Part shown: positions 16,113 through 23,844 of the stretch, in pieces
Layout: each line of letters opens with the position of its first letter
Numbering within the stretch: the stretch's first letter is position 1
Assembly: GCA_028821475.1 (NCBI GenBank)
Contig: JAPPGB010000037.1
Coordinates: forward strand, 3,977 to 43,605
Source: Spirochaetaceae bacterium
GTDB lineage: Bacteria > Spirochaetota > Spirochaetia > SZUA-6 > Bin103
Length of the DNA: 39,629 nucleotides
Reading direction: 5' to 3'
Made by a program: the position numbers and the translations under genes
Notes under the pieces: model-generated
Told to the model about the DNA's origin: nothing
Seen by the model: the letters and a program-made list of their open reading frames with translations, nothing else
Database searches by the model: none

Positions 16113-17174
16113 CTACGGCACCTCCACGTGAGCGAGCAGCGCTTCGATCACCTGTTCGGCCGTGATTCCCTCCGACTCGCCCTCGTAGCTCAACACCAGG
16201 CGGTGCCGCAGCACGTCGGGCGCCACCCCCTTGACGTCTTCGGGGACGACGAACGGGCGGCCCGCGAACAGGGCCGCGATCTTCGCGCAGCGGTACAGGT
16301 AGATCGACGCGCGCGGCGATGCGCCGTGTTCGACGAAGCGAAGAAAGTCCGGTTGCGGCGCCGCCCCGTTCTCGCCACCGGCGGCGCCGGGCGCCGGGCG
16401 CGTGGCGCGCATCAGGGTCACGACGTACTCTTCGATGCGGCGGTCGACCCGCGTGCGCGCCGCACTCGCGCGCAGGCCGGCGATGGCACGCCGGTCGAGC
16501 AGCGGGCGCAGCGCCGCGGGCTGCTCGTCGCCGACCAGCCGCAGCACTTCCAACTCCTCCTCGAATGCGGGGTACGGGACGCGCAGCTTGAACAGAAACC
16601 GGTCGAGCTGCGCCTCCGGCAGCGGATAGGTGCCCTGCTGCTCGAGCGGGTTCTGGGTCGCCAGCACCAGGAACGGTTCGTCCAGCGGGTGGGTCTCGGT
16701 GCCGAGCGTGACCTGGCGCTCCTCCATCGCCTCCAGCAGCGCGGACTGCACCTTGGCGGGCGCACGGTTGATCTCGTCCGCCAGTACCAGGTGCGCGAAG
16801 ATCGGCCCCTTGCGCGCCACGAACTCACCGCTGTTCGGCCGGTACACCATGGTGCCGATCACGTCGGCCGGGAGCAGGTCGGGCGTGAACTGCAGGCGCC
16901 GGAAACTGACGTCCGTGACCTCCGCGAGCGCCTTCACCGCGCGCGTCTTGGCCAGCCCCGGCATCCCTTCGAGCAGCACGTGCCCGCCGGCGAGCAGCGC
17001 CATCATCATGCCCCGCACCATCGATCGCTGGCCGACGATGCGCTTGCCCACCTCGGCGAAGCAGGCATCGAGCAGGCGTCCCTGCTCGGCCGTCTGCTCG
17101 GCCGGGTGACCATTTGCCCGCTCGCCCGGCCGCGCCGCCGGCTCAACTCCGGTAGTCTGCATTCTCGCGGACAT
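16113..17174 (-). CDS. MoxR-family AAA+ ATPase
   Basis: A 353-residue AAA+ chaperone-type ATPase. Walker A is LLEGMPGLAKTRAVKAL, Walker B HLVLADEINRAPAKVQSALL, sensor 1 lies in VLATQNPLEQQGTYPLPEAQ, and LDRFLFKLRVPYP follows; a C-terminal helical lid is present. It heads the Bat module (MoxR-DUF58-BatD-BatA-BatB-TPR). ATG 17174 overlaps the end of argJ by 32 nt; another ATG at 17162 is possible. The overlap means the arginine-biosynthesis gene and the Bat module share a transcript. Confidence 0.93.
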   Translation of the reverse strand: MSARMQTTGVEPAARPGERANGHPAEQTAEQGRLLDACFAEVGKRIVGQRSMVRGMMMALLAGGHVLLEGMPGLAKTRAVKALAEVTDVSFRRLQFTPDLLPADVIGTMVYRPNSGEFVARKGPIFAHLVLADEINRAPAKVQSALLEAMEERQVTLGTETHPLDEPFLVLATQNPLEQQGTYPLPEAQLDRFLFKLRVPYPAFEEELEVLRLVGDEQPAALRPLLDRRAIAGLRASAARTRVDRRIEEYVVTLMRATRPAPGAAGGENGAAPQPDFLRFVEHGASPRASIYLYRCAKIAALFAGRPFVVPEDVKGVAPDVLRHRLVLSYEGESEGITAEQVIEALLAHVEVP

Positions 17175-18489
17175 ACTCGTAGCCGAGGTCGGAGGCCAGG
17201 ACGCGGACGGTGCGCGGCCGCCGCTCGGGCGCTCCGCCGGCAGCCGCCGCCGAACGTTCCGCGCCGTCGATGCGGATGCCGATGCGCACCACCCGGTCGT
17301 GCGGAGGGAAGCCGCCGCTGGAGTCGCACCGGCAGGATACCAGGTAGTCGCTCAGATCGCGCTCCAGCGCCGGCCCCAGGGTGAACGCGCCCGCCGTGAA
17401 CACCTGCCGGTCGCCGAGCGAGATGGTCAGGTCGCGCGCGCCGATATGGCCCAGGTCGGGCCGGCTGCCCAGGTAGTCGCCCACCGCCCCCGCGATGCGC
17501 CCCACGTTGGGGTCGTTGCCGTATACCGCCGTCTTCACCAGCGGCCCGTTGCCGACCGCCTTGGCCACCGCCAGCGCATCCGCCTCCGGCAGCCGCGAGG
17601 TCACCGCGATCTCGATGACGTGACGGGTGCCTTCGCCGTTGCGCACGATGTCGCCGGCCAGCGCCGCGCACACCTGCCGTACGGCGGCGCCCAGGCCGGC
17701 CACGCGCGGCGCGTCCGGCTCTCGCTCCGCGCTGCTGAGCAGCACCGCCATGTCGCTGGTGCTCTGGTCGCCGTCCACGGTGATGGCGTTGAACGACGAC
17801 CGCGCGGCGCGCTCCAGCTCCTCCTGCAGTTCGTCCGCGGTGGCCGGCGCATCGGTGACGATGAACGCCAGCATGGTGCCCATGTCCGGCTCGATCATCC
17901 CGGCGCCCTTGGCGATGCCCAGCACACGGTGCCCGGAGGGGGTGACCGCGCTACGCAGCTTCGGGTAGGCATCGGTGGTCATGATCGCCTCCGCCGCCTC
18001 CGGCGCGGTGCTGACGCCGAGGTTGGCGGCGAGCTCCGGGGCCGCCGCCGCCAGAGCTTCCACCGGGAGCTGCCAGCCGATCACCCCGGTAGACGCCGGC
18101 AGCAGTTCGGTACCCGGAACGCCGAGCGCGTCGCCGACGCTCGCCAGCACGTTGCGCGCGGCCGCTTCGCCGCCGGCGGCGCACACGTTGGCCACCTTGT
18201 TGTTGATTACCATGCCGCGCACCGGCCGCCCGCGGTGGCCGCGCACGACCTCCACCGGCGCGCCGGTAACGCGATTGCGGGTCAGCACCGCCGCCCAGGC
18301 AGCGCTGGCGGCCGGCGCCAGGATGGCGGTGAGCTTGATCGGCAGGGGCTGCGCTTCGGCGCCCAGCTCGGCCGGGGTGAACTCGGTGGCGGCGACCGCA
18401 AAACGGAAGCCGCGCGGAACCAGTGCGCGTCGCTGCAGCGCCGCCCGGTAGGCGCTCGCGGTGTCGTAGACCTCAGACGTGTTTCCCAC
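17143..18489 (-). CDS. argJ: Glutamate N-acetyltransferase / amino-acid acetyltransferase
   Basis: About 448 residues of the ArgJ family, which recycles the acetyl group from N-acetylornithine to glutamate in arginine synthesis. The self-cleavage site is GTMLAFIVTDA with the nucleophile Thr near residue 205 (G-T here; A-T is usual). Other signatures are RGMVINNKVANVCAAGG, DAYPKLRSAV, AKGAGMIEPDMGTML, NAITVDGDQSTSDM and KTAVYGNDPNVGRIAGAVG. The product is somewhat longer than the usual 400 or so residues because the N-terminus is extended. GTG 18489 directly follows a -10-like box; the frame continues upstream only into the 13-bp repeats. It overlaps moxR. Confidence 0.93.
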   Translation of the reverse strand: MGNTSEVYDTASAYRAALQRRALVPRGFRFAVAATEFTPAELGAEAQPLPIKLTAILAPAASAAWAAVLTRNRVTGAPVEVVRGHRGRPVRGMVINNKVANVCAAGGEAAARNVLASVGDALGVPGTELLPASTGVIGWQLPVEALAAAAPELAANLGVSTAPEAAEAIMTTDAYPKLRSAVTPSGHRVLGIAKGAGMIEPDMGTMLAFIVTDAPATADELQEELERAARSSFNAITVDGDQSTSDMAVLLSSAEREPDAPRVAGLGAAVRQVCAALAGDIVRNGEGTRHVIEIAVTSRLPEADALAVAKAVGNGPLVKTAVYGNDPNVGRIAGAVGDYLGSRPDLGHIGARDLTISLGDRQVFTAGAFTLGPALERDLSDYLVSCRCDSSGGFPPHDRVVRIGIRIDGAERSAAAAGGAPERRPRTVRVLASDLGYEYVRENADYRS

Positions 18490-18496
18490 CCGTGGA

Positions 18497-18502
18497 CTTA
18501 TA
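18497..18502 (-). promoter_or_regulatory. -10-like box for argJ
   Basis: TATAAG on the minus strand, in the AT-rich context gtactataag, ends 7 nt before the GTG start. Transcription would begin at or next to the start codon (leaderless). No clear -35. Confidence 0.4.
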
Positions 18503-18604
18503 GTACGCCGCCGCGCGGGACGACAACTCGGCAGCCGCTTCCGGCGCGCTTCGGACGCGCTTCCTCCGCTTCGCCGTTCGCTGTTGCGCCGTCGCGCTCG
18601 CCGG

Positions 18605-18700
18605 ACACGCTGGCCGAACACGCTGGCCGAACACGCTGGCCGAACACGCTGGCCGAACACGTTGGCCGAACACGTTGGCCGAACACGCTGGCCGAACACG
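18605..18700. repeat. 13-bp tandem array between argJ and rmuC
   Basis: Seven full copies of acacgctggccga (two with gtt for gct) followed by a partial copy, in the divergent intergenic region. Since 13 is not a multiple of three, the array reads through all frames and produces repetitive spurious ORFs on both strands. Regular spacing of slightly more than one helical turn would present each copy on a slowly rotating face, as in arrays of protein-binding sites. Confidence 0.95.
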
Positions 18701-18734
18701 CGGCGCCGGCGTACCGTTACTGGTAGGTAACGGA

Positions 18735-19583
18735 ATGCCGATGTTGAGCCTGGAACTGGCGGCCGGCGCCGCCGCGGTGGCCGGCGTGCTGGTAACGCTG
18801 ATCGTGATGGCCGCGGTGCGCGCCGGCGGCGCGGGCGGCGGCGCGGTGCGCCGGCGCGTGGAGCAACTCGACCAGCTCTCGCGGCGCCTGATGCGGTTCG
18901 AGGAGGCGCTCACCGTGCCCCGACAGCGCGGTGCGTACGGCGAGCGCCTGCTGGAGGAGCTGCTCGCCACCTGGCTGCCGCGCTCCGGCTTCGCCACCCA
19001 GGTCACGCTGCCGGGCGGGGTGCGCGTCGATGCCATGGTCCGCCTCGGCGAGCGCAACGTGGCGATCGACGCCAAGTTCCCGTTCGAGGCGGTGGAGGAC
19101 GCCGCCCCCGACCAGCCGCTGAGCAAGGCCGCCGCGCGCGCCATCCGCCGCCACGTGGCCGCGGTCGGCGACAAGTACGTGCTGCCGGATGCCGGCACCT
19201 ACAACTTCGCCCTGCTGTACGTGCCGACCGACGCGCTTTACCTGCGCTGCTTCGCCGGGCCGGAGGACGACCTTCTGCGCGCCGCCCTGCAGCGCCGCGT
19301 GGTGCCGGTGGGACCCTCGGGGCTGTACCTCTACCTGCACACCGTCGGCCACGCGCTGCGCGGCGTGCACCTGGCCGGGTCCGCGCTGGAGCTTGCCGAC
19401 ACGCTGCAGCGCGCCCGCGACGAGGTCACCGCGCTGCTCGACGCCGACGCGCGCCTGGAGAGCCAGCTCCTGCAACTCGGCCGCGGCCACGCCGCTGCCC
19501 GCAATCGGCTGCGCAGCCTCGCGGTTGCCGTGGAACGGCTCGCCAGCTCCGGCAACGACATCGGCAACGGCGCGCGCGGCTGA
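18735..19583 (+). CDS. rmuC: RmuC-family DNA recombination protein
   Basis: A 282-residue short RmuC. It has an N-terminal membrane helix (AAAVAGVLVTLIVMAAVRA), a short coiled segment and the nuclease-like core: QRGAYGERLLEELLATWLP, then VRVDAMVRLGERNVAIDAKFP (the D...DAK restriction-endonuclease-like signature), then YNFALLYVPTDALYL. RmuC limits DNA inversions in E. coli; its biochemistry is unclear. ATG 18735, with another ATG two codons later; no strong ribosome-binding site. It is divergent from argJ across the 13-bp array. Confidence 0.9.
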   Translation: MPMLSLELAAGAAAVAGVLVTLIVMAAVRAGGAGGGAVRRRVEQLDQLSRRLMRFEEALTVPRQRGAYGERLLEELLATWLPRSGFATQVTLPGGVRVDAMVRLGERNVAIDAKFPFEAVEDAAPDQPLSKAAARAIRRHVAAVGDKYVLPDAGTYNFALLYVPTDALYLRCFAGPEDDLLRAALQRRVVPVGPSGLYLYLHTVGHALRGVHLAGSALELADTLQRARDEVTALLDADARLESQLLQLGRGHAAARNRLRSLAVAVERLASSGNDIGNGARG

Positions 19584-19814
19584 TCCTGACCGTCTGACGG
19601 GCGAACAGGGCAGGTCGCCGGGATGGCCGCGGCTCAGTCGGAGCACGGCAAGAAATGACCAGCCGGCGCCCCTCACAGCGGCGCTACGTGCGCCCTCCTC
19701 CGCGGCGCGCACCGGGCGCGCTCCACGGCGCCGCGGACGCGCACCGCCAGCCCGCTCCGACCCGCCCGCCGGTGCAACCCGCGGCGCCGGACCGCCGTAC
19801 CGGTGCCGGGCGCT

Positions 19815-20969
19815 TCAATCGGCGGGCGCGTGCAGCGTGAGTTCGAGGCGCAGCGGCAGGTGGTCGGAGTGGCCGCCCGCCGGCGGCCCGCGGTAGAACG
19901 CGCGCGGCGCGCCTTCGCCATCGAGCAGGCCGTCGTGGATCACCGCGAAACCGCCGCCCGCGTAGCTCAGCCCGCGCTCATCGAACAACCCCGGCCCGAG
20001 CAGCAGGTGATCTATCGTCTCCCATTGGCCCCCGTACCGGTAGCTCCCCGGCGGTTCCGCCTCAGCGTCATGGGACAGCCACGGGCTGAACAGCTCCGTC
20101 GGCCGGCCGGCGCTCGGGACCGTCCCGGTGACGCGCAGCCCGCCCTCGGTCTCCGGTGCGGCCGCCGGCATCAGCGCGGTGGCGTAACGCCGGCCCTGGC
20201 GTTCATACTCGTCTATCGACTCGTTCAGATCGCCGGCCACCAGGATCTCCGCCGCCGGATCGGCCGCGCCGATCTCCTCGATCCGGGCGGCCAGCAGCGC
20301 CGCCGCGCGGCGCCGGTACACCTCGGTCTCGGCGGCGCCTTCCCGCTTCGACTTCCAGTGGTTGTTGAACAGGAACAGCGACGGCGCCTCGGTGTCCGAT
20401 CCGAGCGCCACCTCCACTTCCAGAATCGGTCGCAACGGGCGTTCGAGGCCGTCCTCCAGACCGCCGCCCACCCACAGCGCCCCGACCCGGCGCACCGGCA
20501 GCTTGGACAGCACCACCGGGCCGTTGGCGTTGTGCGGGTCGGGCAGCCACACTACGTGCCGGTAGCCGAGACCGTCCAGCTCCAGTTCCACCAGCCGCCG
20601 CGCCGCATCGTAATGTTCCACCTCCTGCAGCGCGACCAAGTCGGCACCGTCGCGGTCGGCGGCGGCCAGCGCGCTGCCGATGGCGCGCAGCTTGGCCGTA
20701 TACAGTGCCTCAGTCCAACCTCCATGGCGGGTGAACTCACGGTATTCGCCGCCATCGCTGTCGGCGTCGAACAGGTTCTCGACGTTGTAGGTGACCACGG
20801 TGATGGTGCGCGCCGAGCCGGTGCAGGCGGCCAGCAGCAGTAACACGGCGGCCGCCCCGGCTGCGCGCCCGAACGGCACCAGGAAACCGCGCCGTGACCG
20901 TGGATCGGCCCCACCGTCCCGGACGCCTCCGCCGCACGCGCCGCCGGCGCGTGCAGCCCGCGGCACCAT
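19815..20969 (-). CDS. Endonuclease/exonuclease/phosphatase-family lipoprotein
   Basis: A 384-residue EEP-fold hydrolase with a lipoprotein signal (AAAVLLLLAACTG, lipobox LAAC; mature Cys near residue 42). Core motifs are VVTYNVENLFD, DLVALQEVEHYD (metal-binding Glu), LFNNHWKSKR, EILVAGDLNES and the terminal GGHSDHLPLRLEL with the catalytic Asp-His. Members cleave nucleic acids or phosphate esters; as a lipoprotein it would work outside the cytoplasmic membrane, perhaps scavenging phosphate or nucleotides. ATG 20969 overlaps the purC stop (TGATG), so translation is coupled, but this gives a long n-region; a GTG just before the hydrophobic core is an alternative. Confidence 0.87.
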   Translation of the reverse strand: MVPRAARAGGACGGGVRDGGADPRSRRGFLVPFGRAAGAAAVLLLLAACTGSARTITVVTYNVENLFDADSDGGEYREFTRHGGWTEALYTAKLRAIGSALAAADRDGADLVALQEVEHYDAARRLVELELDGLGYRHVVWLPDPHNANGPVVLSKLPVRRVGALWVGGGLEDGLERPLRPILEVEVALGSDTEAPSLFLFNNHWKSKREGAAETEVYRRRAAALLAARIEEIGAADPAAEILVAGDLNESIDEYERQGRRYATALMPAAAPETEGGLRVTGTVPSAGRPTELFSPWLSHDAEAEPPGSYRYGGQWETIDHLLLGPGLFDERGLSYAGGGFAVIHDGLLDGEGAPRAFYRGPPAGGHSDHLPLRLELTLHAPAD

Positions 20970-21940
20970 CAGTCGCCCGCCGAGACGGCGCGGACCAGAT
21001 TCGCGTACGCGGCCAACTCGTCCTGTTCGGTGAGCGCGGACGGCACCAGCTCGGCGCCGGTCAGCAGCCGGAACGCCTCCCGGTAGCGCGCGCCGAGCCC
21101 GTCCCGCACGTCGTCGGGAATCTCCGGCGGCGCTCCGTCGCCCATGTAGCCGCGCTGCATCAGCCAGGCGCGCAGAAACTCCTTGTCCAACTGGCGCTGC
21201 GGGCGGCCGTCGGCAAAGCGCTCGGCGTATTCGCCGCCGTACCAGTACCGGCTGCTGTCGGGGGTGTGCACCTCGTCGGCCAGCAGCAGTTCGCCGCCCA
21301 CGGTGCCGAACTCGTACTTGGTGTCCACCAGGATCAGCCCGCTGCGCGCGGCCAGCTCGACGCCGCGCCGGTACAACTGCAGCGCTACCGCCTCGATGCG
21401 TTCCCACAGCCCGCCATCCACGATGCCGCCGGCGAGCAGTTCTTCGCGCGGCAGCGGCCGGTCGTGCTCCCCCGGCGGCGGCTTGGTAGACGGCGTCAGC
21501 AGCGGCGCCGGGAACCGTTCGTCGGCGCGCATCCCGGCGGGAAGCCGAATGCCGGACACCGCTCCGTCGCGCTGGTAGTCGCGCCACGCCGAGCCGGTCA
21601 GGTAGCCGCGCACCACCACCTCGACCGGCAGCATCGAACAGCGCCGCACCAGCATGCTGCGCGGCGTCACCTCGCGCAGCAGGTGGTTGGCCACGATGTC
21701 GGCGGTGTGCCGGAACCAGAACGCCGAAAGCTGGTTCAGCACCTGTCCCTTGCAGGGAATGGTGGTCAGCACGCGATCGAATGCCGACACCCGGTCGCTG
21801 GTTACCACCAGCAGCCGGTCGTCGAGATCCACGATGTCGCGCACCTTGTAGGAGCGCACCTCGGGAACCCGGCCGGCACCGCCAACGAGCGCGTGAAGCC
21901 GGTCGCGCGGCAATCCGGGGAATGTTCCCCGACAGCTCAC
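20969..21940 (-). CDS. purC: SAICAR synthetase
   Basis: A 323-residue phosphoribosylaminoimidazole-succinocarboxamide synthase, a step of de novo purine synthesis. Signatures: YKVRDIVDLDDRLLVVTSDR, SAFDRVLTTIPCKG, VEVVVRGYLTGSAWRDYQ, GLILVDTKYEFG and LADEVHTPDSSRYW, followed by LDKEFLR. The length fits the longer, eukaryote-like or spirochaetal form rather than the 240-residue E. coli type. The GTG start at 21940 overlaps the clpP stop by 4 nt (GTGA), forming a clpP-purC-EEP operon. Confidence 0.95.
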   Translation of the reverse strand: MSCRGTFPGLPRDRLHALVGGAGRVPEVRSYKVRDIVDLDDRLLVVTSDRVSAFDRVLTTIPCKGQVLNQLSAFWFRHTADIVANHLLREVTPRSMLVRRCSMLPVEVVVRGYLTGSAWRDYQRDGAVSGIRLPAGMRADERFPAPLLTPSTKPPPGEHDRPLPREELLAGGIVDGGLWERIEAVALQLYRRGVELAARSGLILVDTKYEFGTVGGELLLADEVHTPDSSRYWYGGEYAERFADGRPQRQLDKEFLRAWLMQRGYMGDGAPPEIPDDVRDGLGARYREAFRLLTGAELVPSALTEQDELAAYANLVRAVSAGD

Positions 21941-22599
21941 AACTCGTCTTGAGAGCTGATGATGCTGCCGACCAGTCCGTACGCGAGCGCTTCCTGGGCG
22001 CCCATCCAGTAGTCGCGGTCGGTATCCTGCTCCACCTCCGATTCCGGCTTGCCGGTCTCCTGCGAAATCAGCACGTTCATCTTGCGCCGCATCAGGTCGA
22101 TCTCCTTGGCCTGAATCTCGATCTCGGTGCCCACACCGCGGAACCCGGCCATCGGCTGGTGGATCAGGTAGCGCGAGTTGGGCAGCGCGAAGCGGCGCTC
22201 CTTGGGGGCCGCCAGCAGGATGATCGCACCGGCGCTGGCCACCAGCCCCATGCCGATCATCTTTATCGGCGGGCGCACGAACCGCATCATGTCCAGGATC
22301 GCGAAACCGGCATCGGCGTCGCCGCCGGGGCTGTCGATGAACACCTTGATCGGGTCGTCGCCCTCCTGCTCCATCAACAGCAGCTGCCGCACCACCCGCT
22401 CGGCGAGCTCCTTGTTGACCTCGCCGGTGAGCAGGATGGTCCGCGTCTTCAGGAACTGCTTCAACAGGGGGTTTTCCGCCTCGCCGCCGCGACCTTCCCC
22501 TCCCGCCTCGTCCTGCTCATCTTCGGCATGCCAGCCGCCGGTGGCATGCCGGCCTTGTCCTGCGTACCAGTCTTTTCCTGCGTACCAGTAGGGTCGCAC
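21937..22599 (-). CDS. clpP: ClpP-family serine protease with unusual N-terminal extension
   Basis: About 220 residues. The ClpP core starts near LLKQFLKTRTILLTGEVN. The triad is visible: Ser in GLVASAGAI (usually ASMGA), His in YLIHQPMAG, and Asp in EQDTDRDYWM. DSPGGDADAG is the oxyanion-strand motif. In front of the core is a segment of about 45 residues rich in Trp, Tyr, Gly and acidic residues, containing a duplicated WYAG unit; it is not a normal ClpP propeptide. GTG 22599 has GGGAGG 4 nt upstream; an ATG at 22611 overlaps that site. It heads the clpP-purC-EEP operon. No clpX is in the window. Confidence 0.88.
   Translation of the reverse strand: MRPYWYAGKDWYAGQGRHATGGWHAEDEQDEAGGEGRGGEAENPLLKQFLKTRTILLTGEVNKELAERVVRQLLLMEQEGDDPIKVFIDSPGGDADAGFAILDMMRFVRPPIKMIGMGLVASAGAIILLAAPKERRFALPNSRYLIHQPMAGFRGVGTEIEIQAKEIDLMRRKMNVLISQETGKPESEVEQDTDRDYWMGAQEALAYGLVGSIISSQDEL
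22553..22588 (-). repeat. 18-bp direct duplication in the clpP N-terminal extension
   Basis: Two adjacent 18-bp units that share tggtacgcagga and differ slightly in the last six bases, encoding WYAGKD then WYAGQG. A related short echo (GRHATGG/GWHAED) follows. Confidence 0.7.
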
Positions 22600-22741
22600 G
22601 TCGCCTCCCATTCGCCGGCGCGCCGCCGGCCTGCCGCCGACGCCGCTTGCCAGCCTCGCGCGGCAATATACTCACCGCTTCCGGCCATGCCAATGATCGC
22701 CCCCGGGACGCGGCGGCGCCGCGCTGTCGGTTCACGTTGGA

Positions 22742-23839
22742 TCAGTTGACATTGATGCGCCCGTGCAGCGCCGGGAACCGTGCGCTGGTCAGCGCCGCCA
22801 GCTCCGGGCCCGCGCGGTACATGATCACCCCCTCGATTCCGGGGTAGCCGCGCAGCAACTCCCCGCCGCCGCTGCCCAGGACGAACAACGCCGTCGCAAG
22901 GGCGTCCGCTTCGGTCGCGCTTCCTGCAATTACCGACACCGACACCGCGTCACTGTCAGGATGGCCGGTTGCCGGGTTGAGGATGTGATGGTAGCGCACG
23001 CCGCCACGCTCCATGAAGCGCACGTAGTCTCCGGACGTGGCCAGCGCCACCCGCTCGCCCGCGGCGCCGATGGTGGCGATCGCCAGTGGGGCGTCGGCGG
23101 AGCGCGGGTGCCGGATCCAGATCCGCCACGGTGCGCCGTCCGGCTTCAGGTCCGACACCAGCACGTCGCCGCCCGCCTCCAGCAGAAACCGCCGATAGCC
23201 GCGTTCGGCGAGCCAGTCGGCGAGGTGATCCACCACGGCGCCCTTGCCGATGGCGCCCAGGTCCAGTTCCGCTCCGTCCAGCGTCGCCGTGCCGCCGGTC
23301 ACCCGCAGGCGGCGGTAGTCGACCCGTTCGAGCGCGGCGCGCAGGGCGGCTTCGTCCGGCAAGGCGCCGCCACCGTCGAAGTCCCACAACCGGGTGACCG
23401 GCAGTACGGTGGGATCGAACGCGCCGCCGGTGGCCTCCGCCAACTGCACGGCGCGGCTCAGGGTGGCGGCGGTCAGGGGATCGAGCGCGGCCGCGCCGTC
23501 GCGGTTGAGCCGCGCTACCGGGCTCGCCGGGTCACGGTGGTCGTAGCGCGCGGCGTAGGCGTTGGCGGCGCTCTCGAACGCCTGCCAGTCGGGGCTCGGC
23601 CCGTATACCGAAACGCGCACCACCGTGGACATGGCGGCGAATTCATGCTGCCGCAACGACTCGCTGCAGCCGTTCAGCGCCAGCAGGGCAAGCACGACCG
23701 CAACCGCGGCCGGGCCCGGCCGGAGGCCGCGCGGCGAGTCTGCACGGCCGGCCAGCGCGGGCGGGGGGGTCGCGGCCGCGCCGGCGGGGACGCGGAGCAG
23801 GCGGCTGCACAGCCCCCGGCCGCGCGCGGGGGCGGCCAT
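22742..23839 (-). CDS. apbE: ApbE family FAD:protein FMN transferase (lipoprotein)
   Basis: A 365-residue ApbE that covalently attaches FMN to Thr/Ser of exported proteins such as NqrB/C, RnfD/G or FMN-binding-domain proteins. A lipobox (LLALNGC) follows a hydrophobic stretch after a long n-region, so the enzyme is probably anchored on the outer face of the cytoplasmic membrane. Family motifs: FAAMSTVVRVSVYG near the mature N-terminus, LDLGAIGKGAVVDHLADWL, FLLEAGGDVLVS, and RYHHILNPATGHP, which binds FAD and Mg2+. It starts 5 nt after the PLP enzyme's stop, so it is probably co-transcribed with the cysteate genes. Its flavoprotein substrate is not in the window. Confidence 0.9.
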   Translation of the reverse strand: MAAPARGRGLCSRLLRVPAGAAATPPPALAGRADSPRGLRPGPAAVAVVLALLALNGCSESLRQHEFAAMSTVVRVSVYGPSPDWQAFESAANAYAARYDHRDPASPVARLNRDGAAALDPLTAATLSRAVQLAEATGGAFDPTVLPVTRLWDFDGGGALPDEAALRAALERVDYRRLRVTGGTATLDGAELDLGAIGKGAVVDHLADWLAERGYRRFLLEAGGDVLVSDLKPDGAPWRIWIRHPRSADAPLAIATIGAAGERVALATSGDYVRFMERGGVRYHHILNPATGHPDSDAVSVSVIAGSATEADALATALFVLGSGGGELLRGYPGIEGVIMYRAGPELAALTSARFPALHGRINVN

Positions 23840-23844
23840 CGCGG

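Noticed and set aside
18498..18726. Frames encoding FGQRVRPACSAS-type and GRTRWPNTLAEH-type repeats
   Set aside because: They arise because the 13-bp array is open in several frames; no start signals and no family.
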